Notes: generated by a model from the letters alone, not told the origin. A DNA stretch of 64,000 nt from Paenisporosarcina quisquiliarum_A (GCF_043641925.1 NZ_JBHZRU010000001.1:186001-250000), one strand, 5' to 3'; shown: positions 7,236 through 17,689, counted from the stretch's first letter. Numbers and translations are program-made.

Positions 7236-8021
7236 ATGTTGAATAAACTCTTTCGGCGTAATACTGAACGACCGAACCTAATGTTAGCGGAACGAATTTC
7301 GCTAGTGAAAAATGAAATGATACCTACTCACATTGCCATTATTATGGATGGAAACGGGAGATGGGCCAAAAAACGTGCACTTCCTAGAGTAGCTGGACAT
7401 CATGAAGGCATGAAAACCGTTAGAAAAATTACACGATTAGCGAATGATCTAGGCGTGAAAGCCTTAACTGTATATGCTTTCTCAACCGAAAATTGGAAAC
7501 GACCAAAAATGGAAGTCGATTTCCTCATGAGGTTGCCGGAAGAATTTTTAGGTACGTATTTACCAGAACTAATTGAACAAAATGTTCGTGTCGAAATGAT
7601 GGGAGAAATCGATTCAATTCCACCACATACACACGCTGCTGTTAATAAAGCAATGCTTGCAACAAAAGACAATACAGGATTAGTTTTAAACTTCGCATTA
7701 AACTATGGAAGTCGCTCAGAAATTACAAAAGCAACTCAAAGTCTTGCTGAACAAGTGAAACAAGGCAAGTTACTGCCTTCTGAAATCACAGAAGAAATGC
7801 TTTCACAACATTTAATGACTTGCTCATTACCTGAACCGGACCTATTAATTCGTACAAGTGGGGAAGTCCGTCTTAGTAATTTCATGCTTTGGCAATTAGC
7901 TTATACAGAATTTTGGTTTACTGATACGTTATGGCCTGATTTTGATGAAAGTTGTTTACTTGATGCAGTGGAGAGCTATCAGAAAAGGAATAGACGTTAC
8001 GGAGGATTGAAAGGGGAGTAA
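7236..8021 (+). CDS. uppS: Undecaprenyl diphosphate synthase
   Basis: This cis-prenyltransferase (261 residues) extends farnesyl diphosphate with eight isopentenyl units to undecaprenyl diphosphate, the lipid carrier for peptidoglycan and wall polymers. The catalytic motif IIMDGNGRWAKKR puts the essential Asp at residue 38; FSTENWKRP and the C-terminal LLIRTSGEVRLSNF...LAYTEFWF motif are also present. The first 30 residues are an extension with basic residues, common in Bacillales. It begins with ATG behind GTGGAGGC and ends five bases before the cdsA start, forming a lipid and envelope operon uppS-cdsA-dxr-rseP. Confidence 0.97.
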   Translation: MLNKLFRRNTERPNLMLAERISLVKNEMIPTHIAIIMDGNGRWAKKRALPRVAGHHEGMKTVRKITRLANDLGVKALTVYAFSTENWKRPKMEVDFLMRLPEEFLGTYLPELIEQNVRVEMMGEIDSIPPHTHAAVNKAMLATKDNTGLVLNFALNYGSRSEITKATQSLAEQVKQGKLLPSEITEEMLSQHLMTCSLPEPDLLIRTSGEVRLSNFMLWQLAYTEFWFTDTLWPDFDESCLLDAVESYQKRNRRYGGLKGE

Positions 8022-8026
8022 AGCAC

Positions 8027-8821
8027 TTGAAACAACGCATACTCACAGCTGTGATAGCTGCTGCATTTTTTATACCGATTGTCATTTTAGGAGGTCTACC
8101 ATTCACTATATTGGTGTATGCGATGGCAACTGTAGCTTTATATGAAATTTTGAAGATGAAGGGACTATCCCTTTTTTCTGTTCCAGGATTAATATCATTG
8201 TTTGCTTTGTTTGTATTTTTATTACCTACCAAATGGGCAAATCAATTAATGGATTTAACTAGCTACACAAAAATAGATTTAGCACTTATAACCATATTAA
8301 TTTTACTTACTTATATTGTTGTAGTAAAAAATCGTTTTAATTTTGATGATGCAGCCTTTTCGATTTTAGGTGCTCTATATATTGGAATCGGATTTTTCTA
8401 TTTTGTTGAAACGAGAATGGCTGGTATTGAATATGTCATTTTTGCATTAGGAATTGTGTGGACAACGGACTCGGGCGCCTATTTCATTGGCAAAAAATTT
8501 GGTAAGAACAAATTATGGCCTGATATTTCACCGAACAAAACCATTGAAGGTTTTGTTGGCGGGATTATAACGGCCATTGTTTTTGCGCTCATTTTTCAGT
8601 TCATCTCTCCTTTCCCAATTTCAATCATTGCTTTAATCCTTGTTACAATCATTGCTTCTATTTTCGGGCAAATCGGTGATTTAGTTGAATCTGCTTTAAA
8701 GCGACAATACCAAGTAAAGGATTCAGGTGATATTTTACCTGGGCACGGAGGAATATTAGACCGATTCGATAGTTTATTGTTCGTGCTACCATTATTACAT
8801 TTCTTGCATTTTGTTGGATAA
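8027..8821 (+). CDS. cdsA: Phosphatidate cytidylyltransferase
   Basis: CdsA (264 residues) makes CDP-diacylglycerol from phosphatidic acid and CTP in the membrane, the branch point to all phospholipids. The CDS signature is visible near the C-terminus as LKRQYQVKDSGDILPGHGG followed by ILDRFDSLLF, and the protein is built of about seven or eight hydrophobic segments. I take the TTG at 8027, nine bases after AAAGGGGAG; no ATG lies in frame nearby. It is tightly packed between uppS and dxr. Confidence 0.95.
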   Translation: MKQRILTAVIAAAFFIPIVILGGLPFTILVYAMATVALYEILKMKGLSLFSVPGLISLFALFVFLLPTKWANQLMDLTSYTKIDLALITILILLTYIVVVKNRFNFDDAAFSILGALYIGIGFFYFVETRMAGIEYVIFALGIVWTTDSGAYFIGKKFGKNKLWPDISPNKTIEGFVGGIITAIVFALIFQFISPFPISIIALILVTIIASIFGQIGDLVESALKRQYQVKDSGDILPGHGGILDRFDSLLFVLPLLHFLHFVG

Positions 8822-8836
8822 AGGGGATTGAATTGC

Positions 8837-9985
8837 ATGACGAAGCATATAAGTTTATTAGGCGCTACAGGATCAATTGGAATACAAACGCTTGATATTA
8901 TAAAAGAACATCCAGAAGAATTTAATTTAGTTGCCTTTTCTGTAGGTCGTAACTTGGACAAAGCACGCGAGATTCTTCGTGATTTCAAGCCTTCACTAGT
9001 GTCTGTACAAGAAGAAGCAGACTCTCGAGTGCTTCAACAAGAATTCCCTAAAATTCAATTCACATATGGCTCGAAGGGGTTAGTTGAGGTCGCAACCCAC
9101 CCTGATACGAGTGTACTTGTGAATGCGGTTTTAGGAAGCGTAGGTTTAGAATCAACATTAGAAGCTATTAAACAACAGAAGACCATCGCTTTGGCCAATA
9201 AAGAAACACTCGTAACAGCAGGACATCTCGTTATGGCTGCCGCTGAAAAATACCAGACTTCTATATTACCTGTGGATAGTGAGCACTCAGCACTGTTTCA
9301 ATCAATGAATGGGGAAAACCGCAGTGAGATCAGTAAACTGATTTTAACAGCATCTGGAGGCAGCTTCCGTGATAAGACGAGAGAAGAATTAGCCGATGTA
9401 ACCATTAAAGATGCTTTAAATCATCCGAATTGGTCGATGGGCGCCAAGATTACAATCGATTCAGCTACGATGATGAACAAAGGTTTAGAAGTCATCGAAG
9501 CTCATGTGTTATTTAATATCCCTTATGATGATATTGAAGTTGTATTACATAGGGAAAGTATCATTCATTCAATGGTGGAATTCAAAGATACAAGCATAAT
9601 GGCCCAATTAGGTACACCTGATATGAGGGTACCTATTCAATATGCATTATCGTATCCGAATCGTTTGCCTAGAAAGAATGCAAAACGGTTAAACTTAGTC
9701 GAAATAGGAAAACTTCATTTTGAAGAAATGAATATGAAACGATTCCATGCTTTGAAGTTAGCCTATGATGCAGGACGAGCTGGTGGGACAATGACAACTG
9801 TACTAAATGCTGCAAATGAAGCGGCAGTAGCCTTATTCCTGGAAGAACGTATTTCATTCCTGGAAATTGAAGAGTTGATTGAAAGAATCATGGACGAACA
9901 TCAAATTGTTTCAAAACCTGATTTGGAGACAATCCTTCATGTAGACGCTGAAACAAGAAAAGCCATTCAAAACATGGTAAAATAA
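8837..9985 (+). CDS. dxr: 1-deoxy-D-xylulose 5-phosphate reductoisomerase
   Basis: DXR (382 residues) catalyses the NADPH-dependent step from DXP to MEP in the non-mevalonate isoprenoid pathway that feeds UppS. The N-terminal GATGSIG loop binds NADPH, and the metal and substrate motif VDSEHSALFQ and the flexible-loop segment SMGAKITIDSATMMNKGLE are intact. The frame also contains a TTG nine bases upstream at 8828, but that lies almost on top of the AAGGGG ribosome site, so the ATG at 8837 is the better start. Its position next to uppS and cdsA is the usual Bacillus order. Confidence 0.97.
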   Translation: MTKHISLLGATGSIGIQTLDIIKEHPEEFNLVAFSVGRNLDKAREILRDFKPSLVSVQEEADSRVLQQEFPKIQFTYGSKGLVEVATHPDTSVLVNAVLGSVGLESTLEAIKQQKTIALANKETLVTAGHLVMAAAEKYQTSILPVDSEHSALFQSMNGENRSEISKLILTASGGSFRDKTREELADVTIKDALNHPNWSMGAKITIDSATMMNKGLEVIEAHVLFNIPYDDIEVVLHRESIIHSMVEFKDTSIMAQLGTPDMRVPIQYALSYPNRLPRKNAKRLNLVEIGKLHFEEMNMKRFHALKLAYDAGRAGGTMTTVLNAANEAAVALFLEERISFLEIEELIERIMDEHQIVSKPDLETILHVDAETRKAIQNMVK

Positions 9986-10030
9986 TTAAAGCTTTGAGTG
10001 AACTGAAAAGCTAGATAAAGGTGGGATACC

Positions 10031-11290
10031 ATGGAATCAACCATTGCGTTTATATTAATTTTTGGATCACTTGTTTTCTTTCATGAATTAGGACATTTTA
10101 TTTTCGCCAAAAGAGCAGGGATTATGGTAAGAGAATTTGCCATTGGTTTTGGTCCGAAAATTTTAGGATTTACGAAAGGTGAAACTTTATATACCATCCG
10201 TTTATTACCTTTAGGTGGATATGTGCGTATGGCTGGTGAAGACATGGACTCGGTTGAATTACAACCAGGTTTTCGTGTCGGATTACTTCTAAATCGAAAT
10301 GAAGAAGTCACAAAAATTGTTTTAAATCAAAATAAACTTTTGCCAGACATGCTTTTTCTAGAAGTTGAACGTTCAGATTTAGAAAAAGGTTTGTGGATAG
10401 AAGGCTATGATGAAGAAGAACGTTTAGTACGTTATACAGTTTCTCGGAATGCTGTCATCTCTGAAAATGGCAAGGATACACTTATTGCTCCTTACGATCG
10501 TCAATTCGGTTCGAAATCGATTGGGAAACGAGCGATGGCTATCTTTGCAGGACCTTTATTTAATTTCATTTTGGCCTTTTTCATTTTCTTAGCGATTGGA
10601 TTGCTTCAAGGTGTTCCTACTTACGAACCAGTGATTTCTGGTGTTCAAGATAACGGCCCCGCAATTGAAGCAGGCATTCAAGAAGGAGATTTAATAACTA
10701 AAATTAACGGTCAAGCAATTGATTCATGGCAACAATTAGCTGGAAAGATTCAAGAAAGTCCCGGCAAAGAGCTGAATTTTGAATATGTCCGTGATGGAGA
10801 AACCTTACAATCGAACATTACGCCAAAAACAATTGAACAAAAAGGACAAACTTTTGGTCAAATTGGTGTGTTATATGAAAGTCCAGTTGAAAAAAATCCG
10901 CTTAAAGCAGTTGCTTATGGCGCAGAACAAACATATACATGGATTCTTAAAATCTTTGAACTACTCGGTATGCTTGTAACAGGTCAGTTTACAATCGATG
11001 CATTGTCTGGTCCAGTAGGGATTTATAAAGCTACTGAAGAAGTTGCGCAATACGGGGTGTTCAATTTAATGAATTGGGCAGCAATTTTAAGTATTAATTT
11101 GGGGATTATGAATTTACTCCCACTACCTGCTTTAGATGGTGGCCGCTTACTATTCTTCTTGTTCGAAGCAATTCGTGGAAAACCGATTGACCGACAAAAA
11201 GAAGGCATGGTTCATTTCGTTGGAATTATGTTGCTGATGGTTCTTATGGTTGTTGTAACATGGAACGATATTCAACGATTTTTCTTTTAA
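10031..11290 (+). CDS. rseP: RseP/RasP site-2 intramembrane metalloprotease
   Basis: The 419-residue membrane protein is a site-2 protease (RasP/YluC in B. subtilis), which cuts anti-sigma factors such as RsiW and remnant signal peptides within the bilayer. The zinc motif HELGH is at H18, E19 and H22 in the first membrane helix, and the third ligand motif LDGGR lies in the C-terminal membrane part (about residue 370). A PDZ domain occupies roughly residues 198-280 (GVQDNGPAIEAGIQEGDLI). The segment about 75-160 is an insertion between the first helix and the core, as in other Bacillales. ATG follows AAGGTGGGA. Confidence 0.95.
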   Translation: MESTIAFILIFGSLVFFHELGHFIFAKRAGIMVREFAIGFGPKILGFTKGETLYTIRLLPLGGYVRMAGEDMDSVELQPGFRVGLLLNRNEEVTKIVLNQNKLLPDMLFLEVERSDLEKGLWIEGYDEEERLVRYTVSRNAVISENGKDTLIAPYDRQFGSKSIGKRAMAIFAGPLFNFILAFFIFLAIGLLQGVPTYEPVISGVQDNGPAIEAGIQEGDLITKINGQAIDSWQQLAGKIQESPGKELNFEYVRDGETLQSNITPKTIEQKGQTFGQIGVLYESPVEKNPLKAVAYGAEQTYTWILKIFELLGMLVTGQFTIDALSGPVGIYKATEEVAQYGVFNLMNWAAILSINLGIMNLLPLPALDGGRLLFFLFEAIRGKPIDRQKEGMVHFVGIMLLMVLMVVVTWNDIQRFFF

Positions 11291-11449
11291 TTAATACTTA
11301 ATTCATTGTCAATGAAGATATTCACATAAAGAGATCTCACCTAAGCTTAATAGCTAGTGGTCTCGAAGACATTTCACTAACGCAGTGTTTCTTACTAAAG
11401 AATTCAAAAATCACTAAAATACGTATTCGTTTGAGGAGCTTATTTATTT

Positions 11450-13162
11450 ATGAAACAGAGTCAAACTTTTATACCAACACTACGAGAAACGCCAGCAGAT
11501 GCAGATGTTAAGTCACATCAAATGTTATTAAGATCAGGATTCATTCGTCAAAACACAAGTGGAATTTATTCATTCTTACCGCTTGGTAAACGAGTTCTAC
11601 AAAAGGTAGAACAAATCGTTCGCGAAGAAATGGATGCTATTAATAGCGTTGAAGTGCTAATGCCTGCTATGCAACAAGCTGAACTATGGCAAGAAACAGG
11701 TCGTTGGTATTCATATGGACCAGAGTTGATGCGCTTAAAAGACAGACATAATCGTGAATTTGCGCTTGGTGCAACACATGAAGAAGTGATTACGTCACTT
11801 TTGCGTGATGAAATAAAATCTTATAAAAAATTACCTTTAACGCTTTATCAAATTCAATCGAAATTCAGAGATGAAAAACGTCCCCGTTTCGGTTTGTTGC
11901 GCGGCCGAGAATTCCTAATGAAGGATGCTTATTCGTTTCATGCAACACGTGAAAGTTTAGATCAGACTTATGAAGATATGGTTCAAGCTTATTCACGAAT
12001 CTTTACACGTTTAGGACTTAATTTCAGAGCAGTAATTGCAGACTCAGGTGCTATTGGCGGAAAAGACACACATGAATTCATGGTACTTTCGGAAATTGGC
12101 GAAGATACAATTGCTTATTCAGACTCATCTGATTTTGCTGCAAATATTGAAATGGCCGAAGTGAATATGAAGTACGACGTATCAACTGAAGAGTTACTTG
12201 AAATGGAAAAAGTGAACACGCCAGATCAAAAAACAATTGAGCAAGTTTCAAGTTTCTTGAATGTGAGTCCACAACAATGTATCAAAACATTAGTATTTAA
12301 AGCTGATGAAGAATTCGTTATCGTTTTAGCGCGTGGCGACCATGAAATTAATGACATTAAGGTGAAAAATGCCTTACAAGTAAAAACAATTGAATTGGCT
12401 AGCGAAGAAGAAACAAAACAATTAATGCAATGTGAAGTGGGATCCCTTGGTCCTGTTAAACTTCCGGTTGGTATAAAAGTTTTAGCAGATCACGCAGTTG
12501 CTTCTATTCGAAACGGGGTTTGTGGGGCGAATGAGGCTTCTGTTCATCTAACTAATGTGAACCCAGAAAGAGATTTCGCAGTAGACCAGTATGAAGATCT
12601 TCGTTTCATTATAGAAGGCGACCCATCACCTGATGGCAAAGGAACAATTGTCTTTGCTAAAGGCATTGAAGTAGGACATGTATTTAAATTGGGAACGACT
12701 TACTCTGAACCAATGAATGGTACTTTCTTAGATGACAATGGTCGTAGTCAACCTTATATTATGGGTTGTTATGGAATCGGCGTTTCTAGAGTCATGGCAG
12801 CTGTAGCCGAACAATACCAAGATGAAAAAGGATTTACTTGGCCTGGTGCTGTTTCTCCATATGACGTTCACTTAGTACCTGTAAATACGAAAGAAGAAAC
12901 ACAAGTGGCTTTAGCAGATGATTTATACAAGCTTCTTAAATCATATCGTTATGATGTGTTATATGATGACCGTGCTGAGCGTGCGGGAGTTAAGTTTGCG
13001 GATGCAGATTTGATCGGACTTCCAATTCGAATAACAGTTGGAAAAAAAGCATCAGAAGGCATTGTTGAAGTGAAAATTCGTCATTCTGGTGAATCATTTG
13101 AGTGGAGCAGAGAAGAAGTATTAGACCATTTACAAACATTTTTCCGTACATTCAATCAGTGA
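11450..13162 (+). CDS. proS: Prolyl-tRNA synthetase, bacterial type with editing insert
   Basis: ProRS (570 residues) charges tRNA-Pro. Class II motif 2 is visible in FRDEKRPRFGLLRGREFLMK, motif 3 in GCYGIGVSRVMAA, and the central segment, about residues 230-400, is the YbaK-like editing insert of bacterial-type ProRS that hydrolyses mischarged Ala-tRNA-Pro. The ATG is preceded by TTGAGGAGC. The 160-base gap after rseP shows no T-box consensus, so tRNA-dependent control is not evident here. An intrinsic terminator follows the gene before polC. Confidence 0.97.
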   Translation: MKQSQTFIPTLRETPADADVKSHQMLLRSGFIRQNTSGIYSFLPLGKRVLQKVEQIVREEMDAINSVEVLMPAMQQAELWQETGRWYSYGPELMRLKDRHNREFALGATHEEVITSLLRDEIKSYKKLPLTLYQIQSKFRDEKRPRFGLLRGREFLMKDAYSFHATRESLDQTYEDMVQAYSRIFTRLGLNFRAVIADSGAIGGKDTHEFMVLSEIGEDTIAYSDSSDFAANIEMAEVNMKYDVSTEELLEMEKVNTPDQKTIEQVSSFLNVSPQQCIKTLVFKADEEFVIVLARGDHEINDIKVKNALQVKTIELASEEETKQLMQCEVGSLGPVKLPVGIKVLADHAVASIRNGVCGANEASVHLTNVNPERDFAVDQYEDLRFIIEGDPSPDGKGTIVFAKGIEVGHVFKLGTTYSEPMNGTFLDDNGRSQPYIMGCYGIGVSRVMAAVAEQYQDEKGFTWPGAVSPYDVHLVPVNTKEETQVALADDLYKLLKSYRYDVLYDDRAERAGVKFADADLIGLPIRITVGKKASEGIVEVKIRHSGESFEWSREEVLDHLQTFFRTFNQ

Positions 13163-13202
13163 TTCGTAAAAATACTTTGTGTTAAACACATGGCAAAGAA
13201 GT

Positions 13203-13236
13203 AGGAAGACCGAGTTCTCAGGTCTTCCTTTCTTAT
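13203..13236 (+). terminator. Intrinsic terminator after proS
   Basis: AGGAAGACC pairs with GGTCTTCCT around a short loop and is followed by TTCTTATT. The T-run is interrupted, so read-through into polC is likely. Confidence 0.8.
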
Positions 13237-13260
13237 TCAGTAACGAGAGGAGGTCCATTG

Positions 13261-16200
13261 GTGACTGAAATACTTGAAGCCAAAAGACGTTTACAACATT
13301 TACTACTGCAATTGCAATTAACAGACGATCAATACATGCCATTTTTTGAATCAGCCTCATTATCGAGAATGACGGTACATAAAAAAGAGCGAGTTTGGAA
13401 ATTTATGATTCAAGTAGAACAGGTACTACCTTTTGAATTATTCTTACTTCTTCAAACGAGACTACGTGAAAAATTTGCAGGCATAGCAGATGTGAAATTA
13501 ATACTTGCTTGTGAAAATAAAGAAGTAAGCCATGATCTAATTTGTTCTTATTGGCCCGTTATTTTAGAGGAAATAGATGATATGTCTCCACCTCTTAGAA
13601 ATCGTTTAATTGGTCAACAACCAGCTTTTAATGGACAAACTGTTTTATTCACCTGTGCATTAGAAATTGAGCATCGAACATTAAAGGCGAAATATGCTGA
13701 GAAAATTTCAGCTGTATATACATCCTATGGATTTCCATTGATGCCTGTAGATTTTAAAATGGTGGAAGAGGCTGCGGAACAAGCAGAAGCGCATCAAGCA
13801 TTTTTGGAACAACGTAAAATCGAAGAAGAAGAACTAGGTAAAAAAGCGCTTGCCGATATGCAAAAACGTGATAAAGACCGTTCAACTTCTGGTCCTTCCC
13901 ATAATGGTCCATTCCAATTAGGTGTAAATATAAAGCCGGATGAACCAATAATGGAAATTAAACAAATTCAAGATGAAGAACGCAGGATTACGATAGAAGG
14001 ATTTGTGTTCGATGTTGAAGTGAAAGAGTTACGAAGCGGTCGTTCGTTATTAACCGTTAAGATGACCGATTATACAGACTCAATTTTAGTTAAAATGTTT
14101 TCCCGTGATAAAGAAGATGCGGAATTAATGACATTGTTGAAAAAAGGGACTTGGTTGAAAGTGCGAGGGTCTGTACAAAACGATACATTCGTTCGCGATC
14201 TAATTGTGATGGCTCAAGATATGATGGAAATCCGAGTAGACGTTCGTAAAGATACAGCGCCAGCGGATGAAAAAAGAGTAGAACTTCATTTGCATACGCC
14301 GATGAGTCAAATGGATGCTGTATCCTCTGTTGATGCACTTGTTGGCCAAGCAGCGAAATGGGGGCACCCAGCAGTTGCCATCACTGATCATGCAGTGGTG
14401 CAATCATTCCCAGATGCTTACGCAGCGGGTAAAAAACATGGCATTAAAATTATTTATGGGTTAGAAGCTTACTTAGTTAATGATGGGGTTCCCATCGCAT
14501 ACGAAGAAGAGCACAGAAAATTATCTGATGCTACTTACGTGGTCTTTGATGTTGAAACAACGGGTCTTTCAGCCGTCTATGATTCTATTATAGAATTAGC
14601 AGCAGTTAAGATTAAAGATGGCAATGTAATCGACAAGTTTGAAAGCTTTGCGAATCCACATCACCCACTGTCTGCAACCACAATTAATTTAACTGGTATT
14701 ACTGATGATATGGTTACCGATGCACCAGAAATTGAAACGGTCATTAAAGATTTTCATGATTGGATTGGCGATAGCATTTTAGTCGCACATAACGCTTCTT
14801 TTGATATGGGCTTTTTATATGTTGGGTATAAAAAATGTGGCTTGCAAGAGACCATCCACCCTGTCATAGATACATTAGAATTAGCGAGATTTTTACATCC
14901 TGAACTGAAAAATCACCGATTAAATTCATTGGCAAAGAAATTCAATATCGATTTAACGCAACATCATAGAGCGATTTATGATACTGAGGCCACAGGGTAT
15001 TTACTGCTTATCTTGTTAAAAGAAGCAGAAGAAAAAGGTATTCACTACCACGATGAATTTAATCACCAAACAGGAAATGGCGAGTCATATAAAAGGGCGA
15101 GACCCTCGCATTGTACCTTATTGGCAACTGATGAAGTTGGATTGAAGAATTTATTTAAATTGGTGTCAACTTCACATATGAATTCGTTTTTCCGAGTTCC
15201 TCGTATTCCAAAGTCCGTTCTAGTAAAGCATCGTAAAGGATTAATTATTGGTTCGGGATGTGACAAAGGAGAAGTTTTTGAAGGGTTAATGCAAAAATCT
15301 CCTGAAGAAGTTGAAGATATTGCAAAGTTCTATGATTATTTAGAGATTTTTCCAAAAGAAGCTTATTCTCATTTAATTGAATTAGAGCTTGTGAGAGATG
15401 AATGGAATCTTGAAGATATCATTCGTAAGATGGTGAAGCTTGGTAAGAAACTTTCAATTCCAGTAGTAGCGACAGGGAATGTACATTATGTTGATGAAAA
15501 TGATGCGATATTTAGACAGATATTAATTGGCGGTCAAGGTGGAGCAAACCCATTAAATCGAGCTAAATTACCGAAAGTACACTTTAGAACCACGAATGAA
15601 ATGTTAGATTCATTTGCTTTCTTAGGTGAAGAAACAGCTAAACAATTAGTTGTAGAGAACTCAAATAAAATTGCAAATATGATTGAAGACATCAAGCCGA
15701 TCAAAGATGATTTGTATACACCGAAAATTGAAGGCTCAGATGAAGAAGTTCGTGAACTTAGTTATTCAATGGCAAAACAAATTTATGGTGAAAACTTACC
15801 TGAAATTGTTGAAGCTCGAATTGAAAAAGAACTCACGTCGATTATTGGACATGGATTTGCGGTTATTTATTTAATTTCGCATAAGCTTGTAAAAAAATCA
15901 TTGGATGACGGATACCTAGTAGGTTCACGTGGTTCAGTAGGTTCATCATTGGTCGCAACATTGATGGAAATTACGGAAGTAAATCCGCTTCCTCCACATT
16001 ATGTTTGTCCAACGTGCAAACAGGCAGAGTTTTTCGATGATGGTTCCGTAAGCTCTGGTTTTGACTTGCCGAATAAAGACTGTCCTGTCTGTGAAATTCC
16101 ATACCGCAAAGATGGGCAAGATATCCCGTTCGAAACTTTCCTAGGTTTCAAGGGGGATAAGGTGCCAGATATTGACCTTAACTTTAGTGGGGAATACCAG

Positions 16201-17586
16201 TCTGTTGCCCATAATTACACAAAAGTTCTCTTTGGAGAAGATAATGTGTATCGGGCGGGAACAATTGGTACAGTTGCAGAAAAAACAGCTTATGGATACG
16301 TTAGAGGATATGCAAATGATCATAACTTAACAATTCGTGGTGCTGAAATTGATCGATTGGTTTTAGGATGTACTGGAGTTAAACGGTCAACCGGACAACA
16401 TCCAGGGGGCATAATCGTTGTGCCTGATTATATGGACATCTTTGACTTTTCACCAATTCAGTTCCCAGCAGACGCTCAAGATTCCGAATGGAAAACAACT
16501 CATTTTGACTTCCATTCTATACATGATAATTTGTTGAAACTTGATATTCTAGGACACGATGATCCTACTGCTATTCGTATGCTACAGGATTTATCAGGAA
16601 TAGATCCTAAAACCATTCCGACGGATGATCCTGAAGTGATGAAGATTTTCAGTGGTACATCGTCTTTAGGTGTTACAGAAGAACAAATAGGGTGTAAGAC
16701 AGGAACGCTTGGTATTCCTGAGTTTGGAACGCGATTTGTGCGTCAAATGCTTGAAGAAACAAAGCCTTCTACTTTTTCTGAACTTGTTCAAATTTCAGGA
16801 TTATCCCATGGGACAGACGTTTGGCTAGGGAATGCACAAGAGTTGATTCAAAACGGTACATGTCAATTATCTGATGTTATTGGATGTCGTGATGATATTA
16901 TGGTTTATTTAATCTATCAAGGATTAGAACCGTCGTTGGCATTTAAAATTATGGAATCGGTGCGTAAAGGTAAAGGACTTACACCTGAATTCGAAAGTGA
17001 TATGCGTTCAAATGGCGTACCGGAGTGGTACATTGACTCTTGTAAAAAAATCAAATACATGTTCCCGAAAGCCCATGCGGCTGCATATGTATTGATGGCC
17101 GTTCGTATTGCTTACTTTAAAGTTCATTTCCCAATTCTTTATTACACGGCTTATTTCACCGTTCGCGCAGCAGACTTTGACTTGCACGTAATGACGAAGG
17201 GTTCTGCATCAATTAAAGCGAAGTTAGATGAAATAAATGCTAAAGGCTTGGATGCTGCACCGAAAGAGAAAAGCTTAATGACAGTCCTAGAGATTGCTCT
17301 TGAAATGTGTGAACGTGGTTACCACTTTAAGAAAGTGGATTTGTACCGTTCAAGTGCTTCTGAATTTATCATTGATGGGAAAGGGTTAATCCCACCATTT
17401 AATGCGATACCAGGTCTAGGAACAAACGTAGCTAAAGCGATTGTGGAAGCACGGAAAAATGGAGAGTTTCTTTCTAAAGAGGATTTACAACAACGTGGAC
17501 GTGTCTCCAAAACATTGATTGAGTACATGGATACACTTGGTTGTTTAGAAGGTATGCCTGATGCAAATCAGTTGTCTCTATTCTGA
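13261..17586 (+). CDS. polC: DNA polymerase III PolC, replicative polymerase
   Basis: PolC is the main replicative DNA polymerase of low-GC Gram-positives. Visible domains of the 1441-residue product: an N-terminal domain (to about 220), OB domain (about 230-330), PHP domain starting at HLHTPMS near 342 and interrupted by the DnaQ-type proofreading exonuclease (VVFDVETTG near 430, HRAIYDTEATG near 570), a zinc finger with four Cys around 917-940, palm with VPDIDLNFSGE near 970, and a helix-hairpin-helix segment (IPGLGTNVAKAIVEA). It ends in QLSLF, a sliding-clamp binding motif. The GTG at 13261 is preferred over TTG at 13258 because AGGAGG ends seven bases before it. Confidence 0.97.
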   Translation: MTEILEAKRRLQHLLLQLQLTDDQYMPFFESASLSRMTVHKKERVWKFMIQVEQVLPFELFLLLQTRLREKFAGIADVKLILACENKEVSHDLICSYWPVILEEIDDMSPPLRNRLIGQQPAFNGQTVLFTCALEIEHRTLKAKYAEKISAVYTSYGFPLMPVDFKMVEEAAEQAEAHQAFLEQRKIEEEELGKKALADMQKRDKDRSTSGPSHNGPFQLGVNIKPDEPIMEIKQIQDEERRITIEGFVFDVEVKELRSGRSLLTVKMTDYTDSILVKMFSRDKEDAELMTLLKKGTWLKVRGSVQNDTFVRDLIVMAQDMMEIRVDVRKDTAPADEKRVELHLHTPMSQMDAVSSVDALVGQAAKWGHPAVAITDHAVVQSFPDAYAAGKKHGIKIIYGLEAYLVNDGVPIAYEEEHRKLSDATYVVFDVETTGLSAVYDSIIELAAVKIKDGNVIDKFESFANPHHPLSATTINLTGITDDMVTDAPEIETVIKDFHDWIGDSILVAHNASFDMGFLYVGYKKCGLQETIHPVIDTLELARFLHPELKNHRLNSLAKKFNIDLTQHHRAIYDTEATGYLLLILLKEAEEKGIHYHDEFNHQTGNGESYKRARPSHCTLLATDEVGLKNLFKLVSTSHMNSFFRVPRIPKSVLVKHRKGLIIGSGCDKGEVFEGLMQKSPEEVEDIAKFYDYLEIFPKEAYSHLIELELVRDEWNLEDIIRKMVKLGKKLSIPVVATGNVHYVDENDAIFRQILIGGQGGANPLNRAKLPKVHFRTTNEMLDSFAFLGEETAKQLVVENSNKIANMIEDIKPIKDDLYTPKIEGSDEEVRELSYSMAKQIYGENLPEIVEARIEKELTSIIGHGFAVIYLISHKLVKKSLDDGYLVGSRGSVGSSLVATLMEITEVNPLPPHYVCPTCKQAEFFDDGSVSSGFDLPNKDCPVCEIPYRKDGQDIPFETFLGFKGDKVPDIDLNFSGEYQSVAHNYTKVLFGEDNVYRAGTIGTVAEKTAYGYVRGYANDHNLTIRGAEIDRLVLGCTGVKRSTGQHPGGIIVVPDYMDIFDFSPIQFPADAQDSEWKTTHFDFHSIHDNLLKLDILGHDDPTAIRMLQDLSGIDPKTIPTDDPEVMKIFSGTSSLGVTEEQIGCKTGTLGIPEFGTRFVRQMLEETKPSTFSELVQISGLSHGTDVWLGNAQELIQNGTCQLSDVIGCRDDIMVYLIYQGLEPSLAFKIMESVRKGKGLTPEFESDMRSNGVPEWYIDSCKKIKYMFPKAHAAAYVLMAVRIAYFKVHFPILYYTAYFTVRAADFDLHVMTKGSASIKAKLDEINAKGLDAAPKEKSLMTVLEIALEMCERGYHFKKVDLYRSSASEFIIDGKGLIPPFNAIPGLGTNVAKAIVEARKNGEFLSKEDLQQRGRVSKTLIEYMDTLGCLEGMPDANQLSLF

Positions 17587-17593
17587 GCCTGAT

Positions 17594-17622
17594 TTGCACA
17601 CAGTGCATGGTTATGGTATAAT
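17594..17622 (+). promoter_or_regulatory. Sigma-A promoter for rimP-nusA-infB operon
   Basis: TTGCAC (17594-17599) and a perfect TATAAT (17617-17622) are 17 bases apart, with a TGG extended -10. It begins just after the polC stop and would give a leader of about 90 bases that contains the hairpin at 17653-17678. Confidence 0.85.
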
Positions 17623-17652
17623 TTGAGTAACATTTGTTGATAGGTACGCGAC

Positions 17653-17689
17653 AAAAGAGTGGGATTTCCCGCTCTTTTCTGTTTGTTAT
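17653..17689 (+). terminator. Leader hairpin with terminator character before rimP
   Basis: AAAAGAGTGGG pairs over eleven positions (one G-U) with CCCGCTCTTTT around ATTT, followed by the broken T tract CTGTTTGTT. It sits inside the leader of the rimP-nusA operon, downstream of its own promoter. A weak T tract after a good stem is the kind of site that depends on NusA, and NusA-dependent autoregulation of this operon has been reported in B. subtilis as I recall; applying it here is inference. Confidence 0.65.

Noticed and set aside
11291..11449. T-box leader before proS
   Set aside because: No T-box core sequence or matching terminator was seen; only a weak imperfect hairpin.
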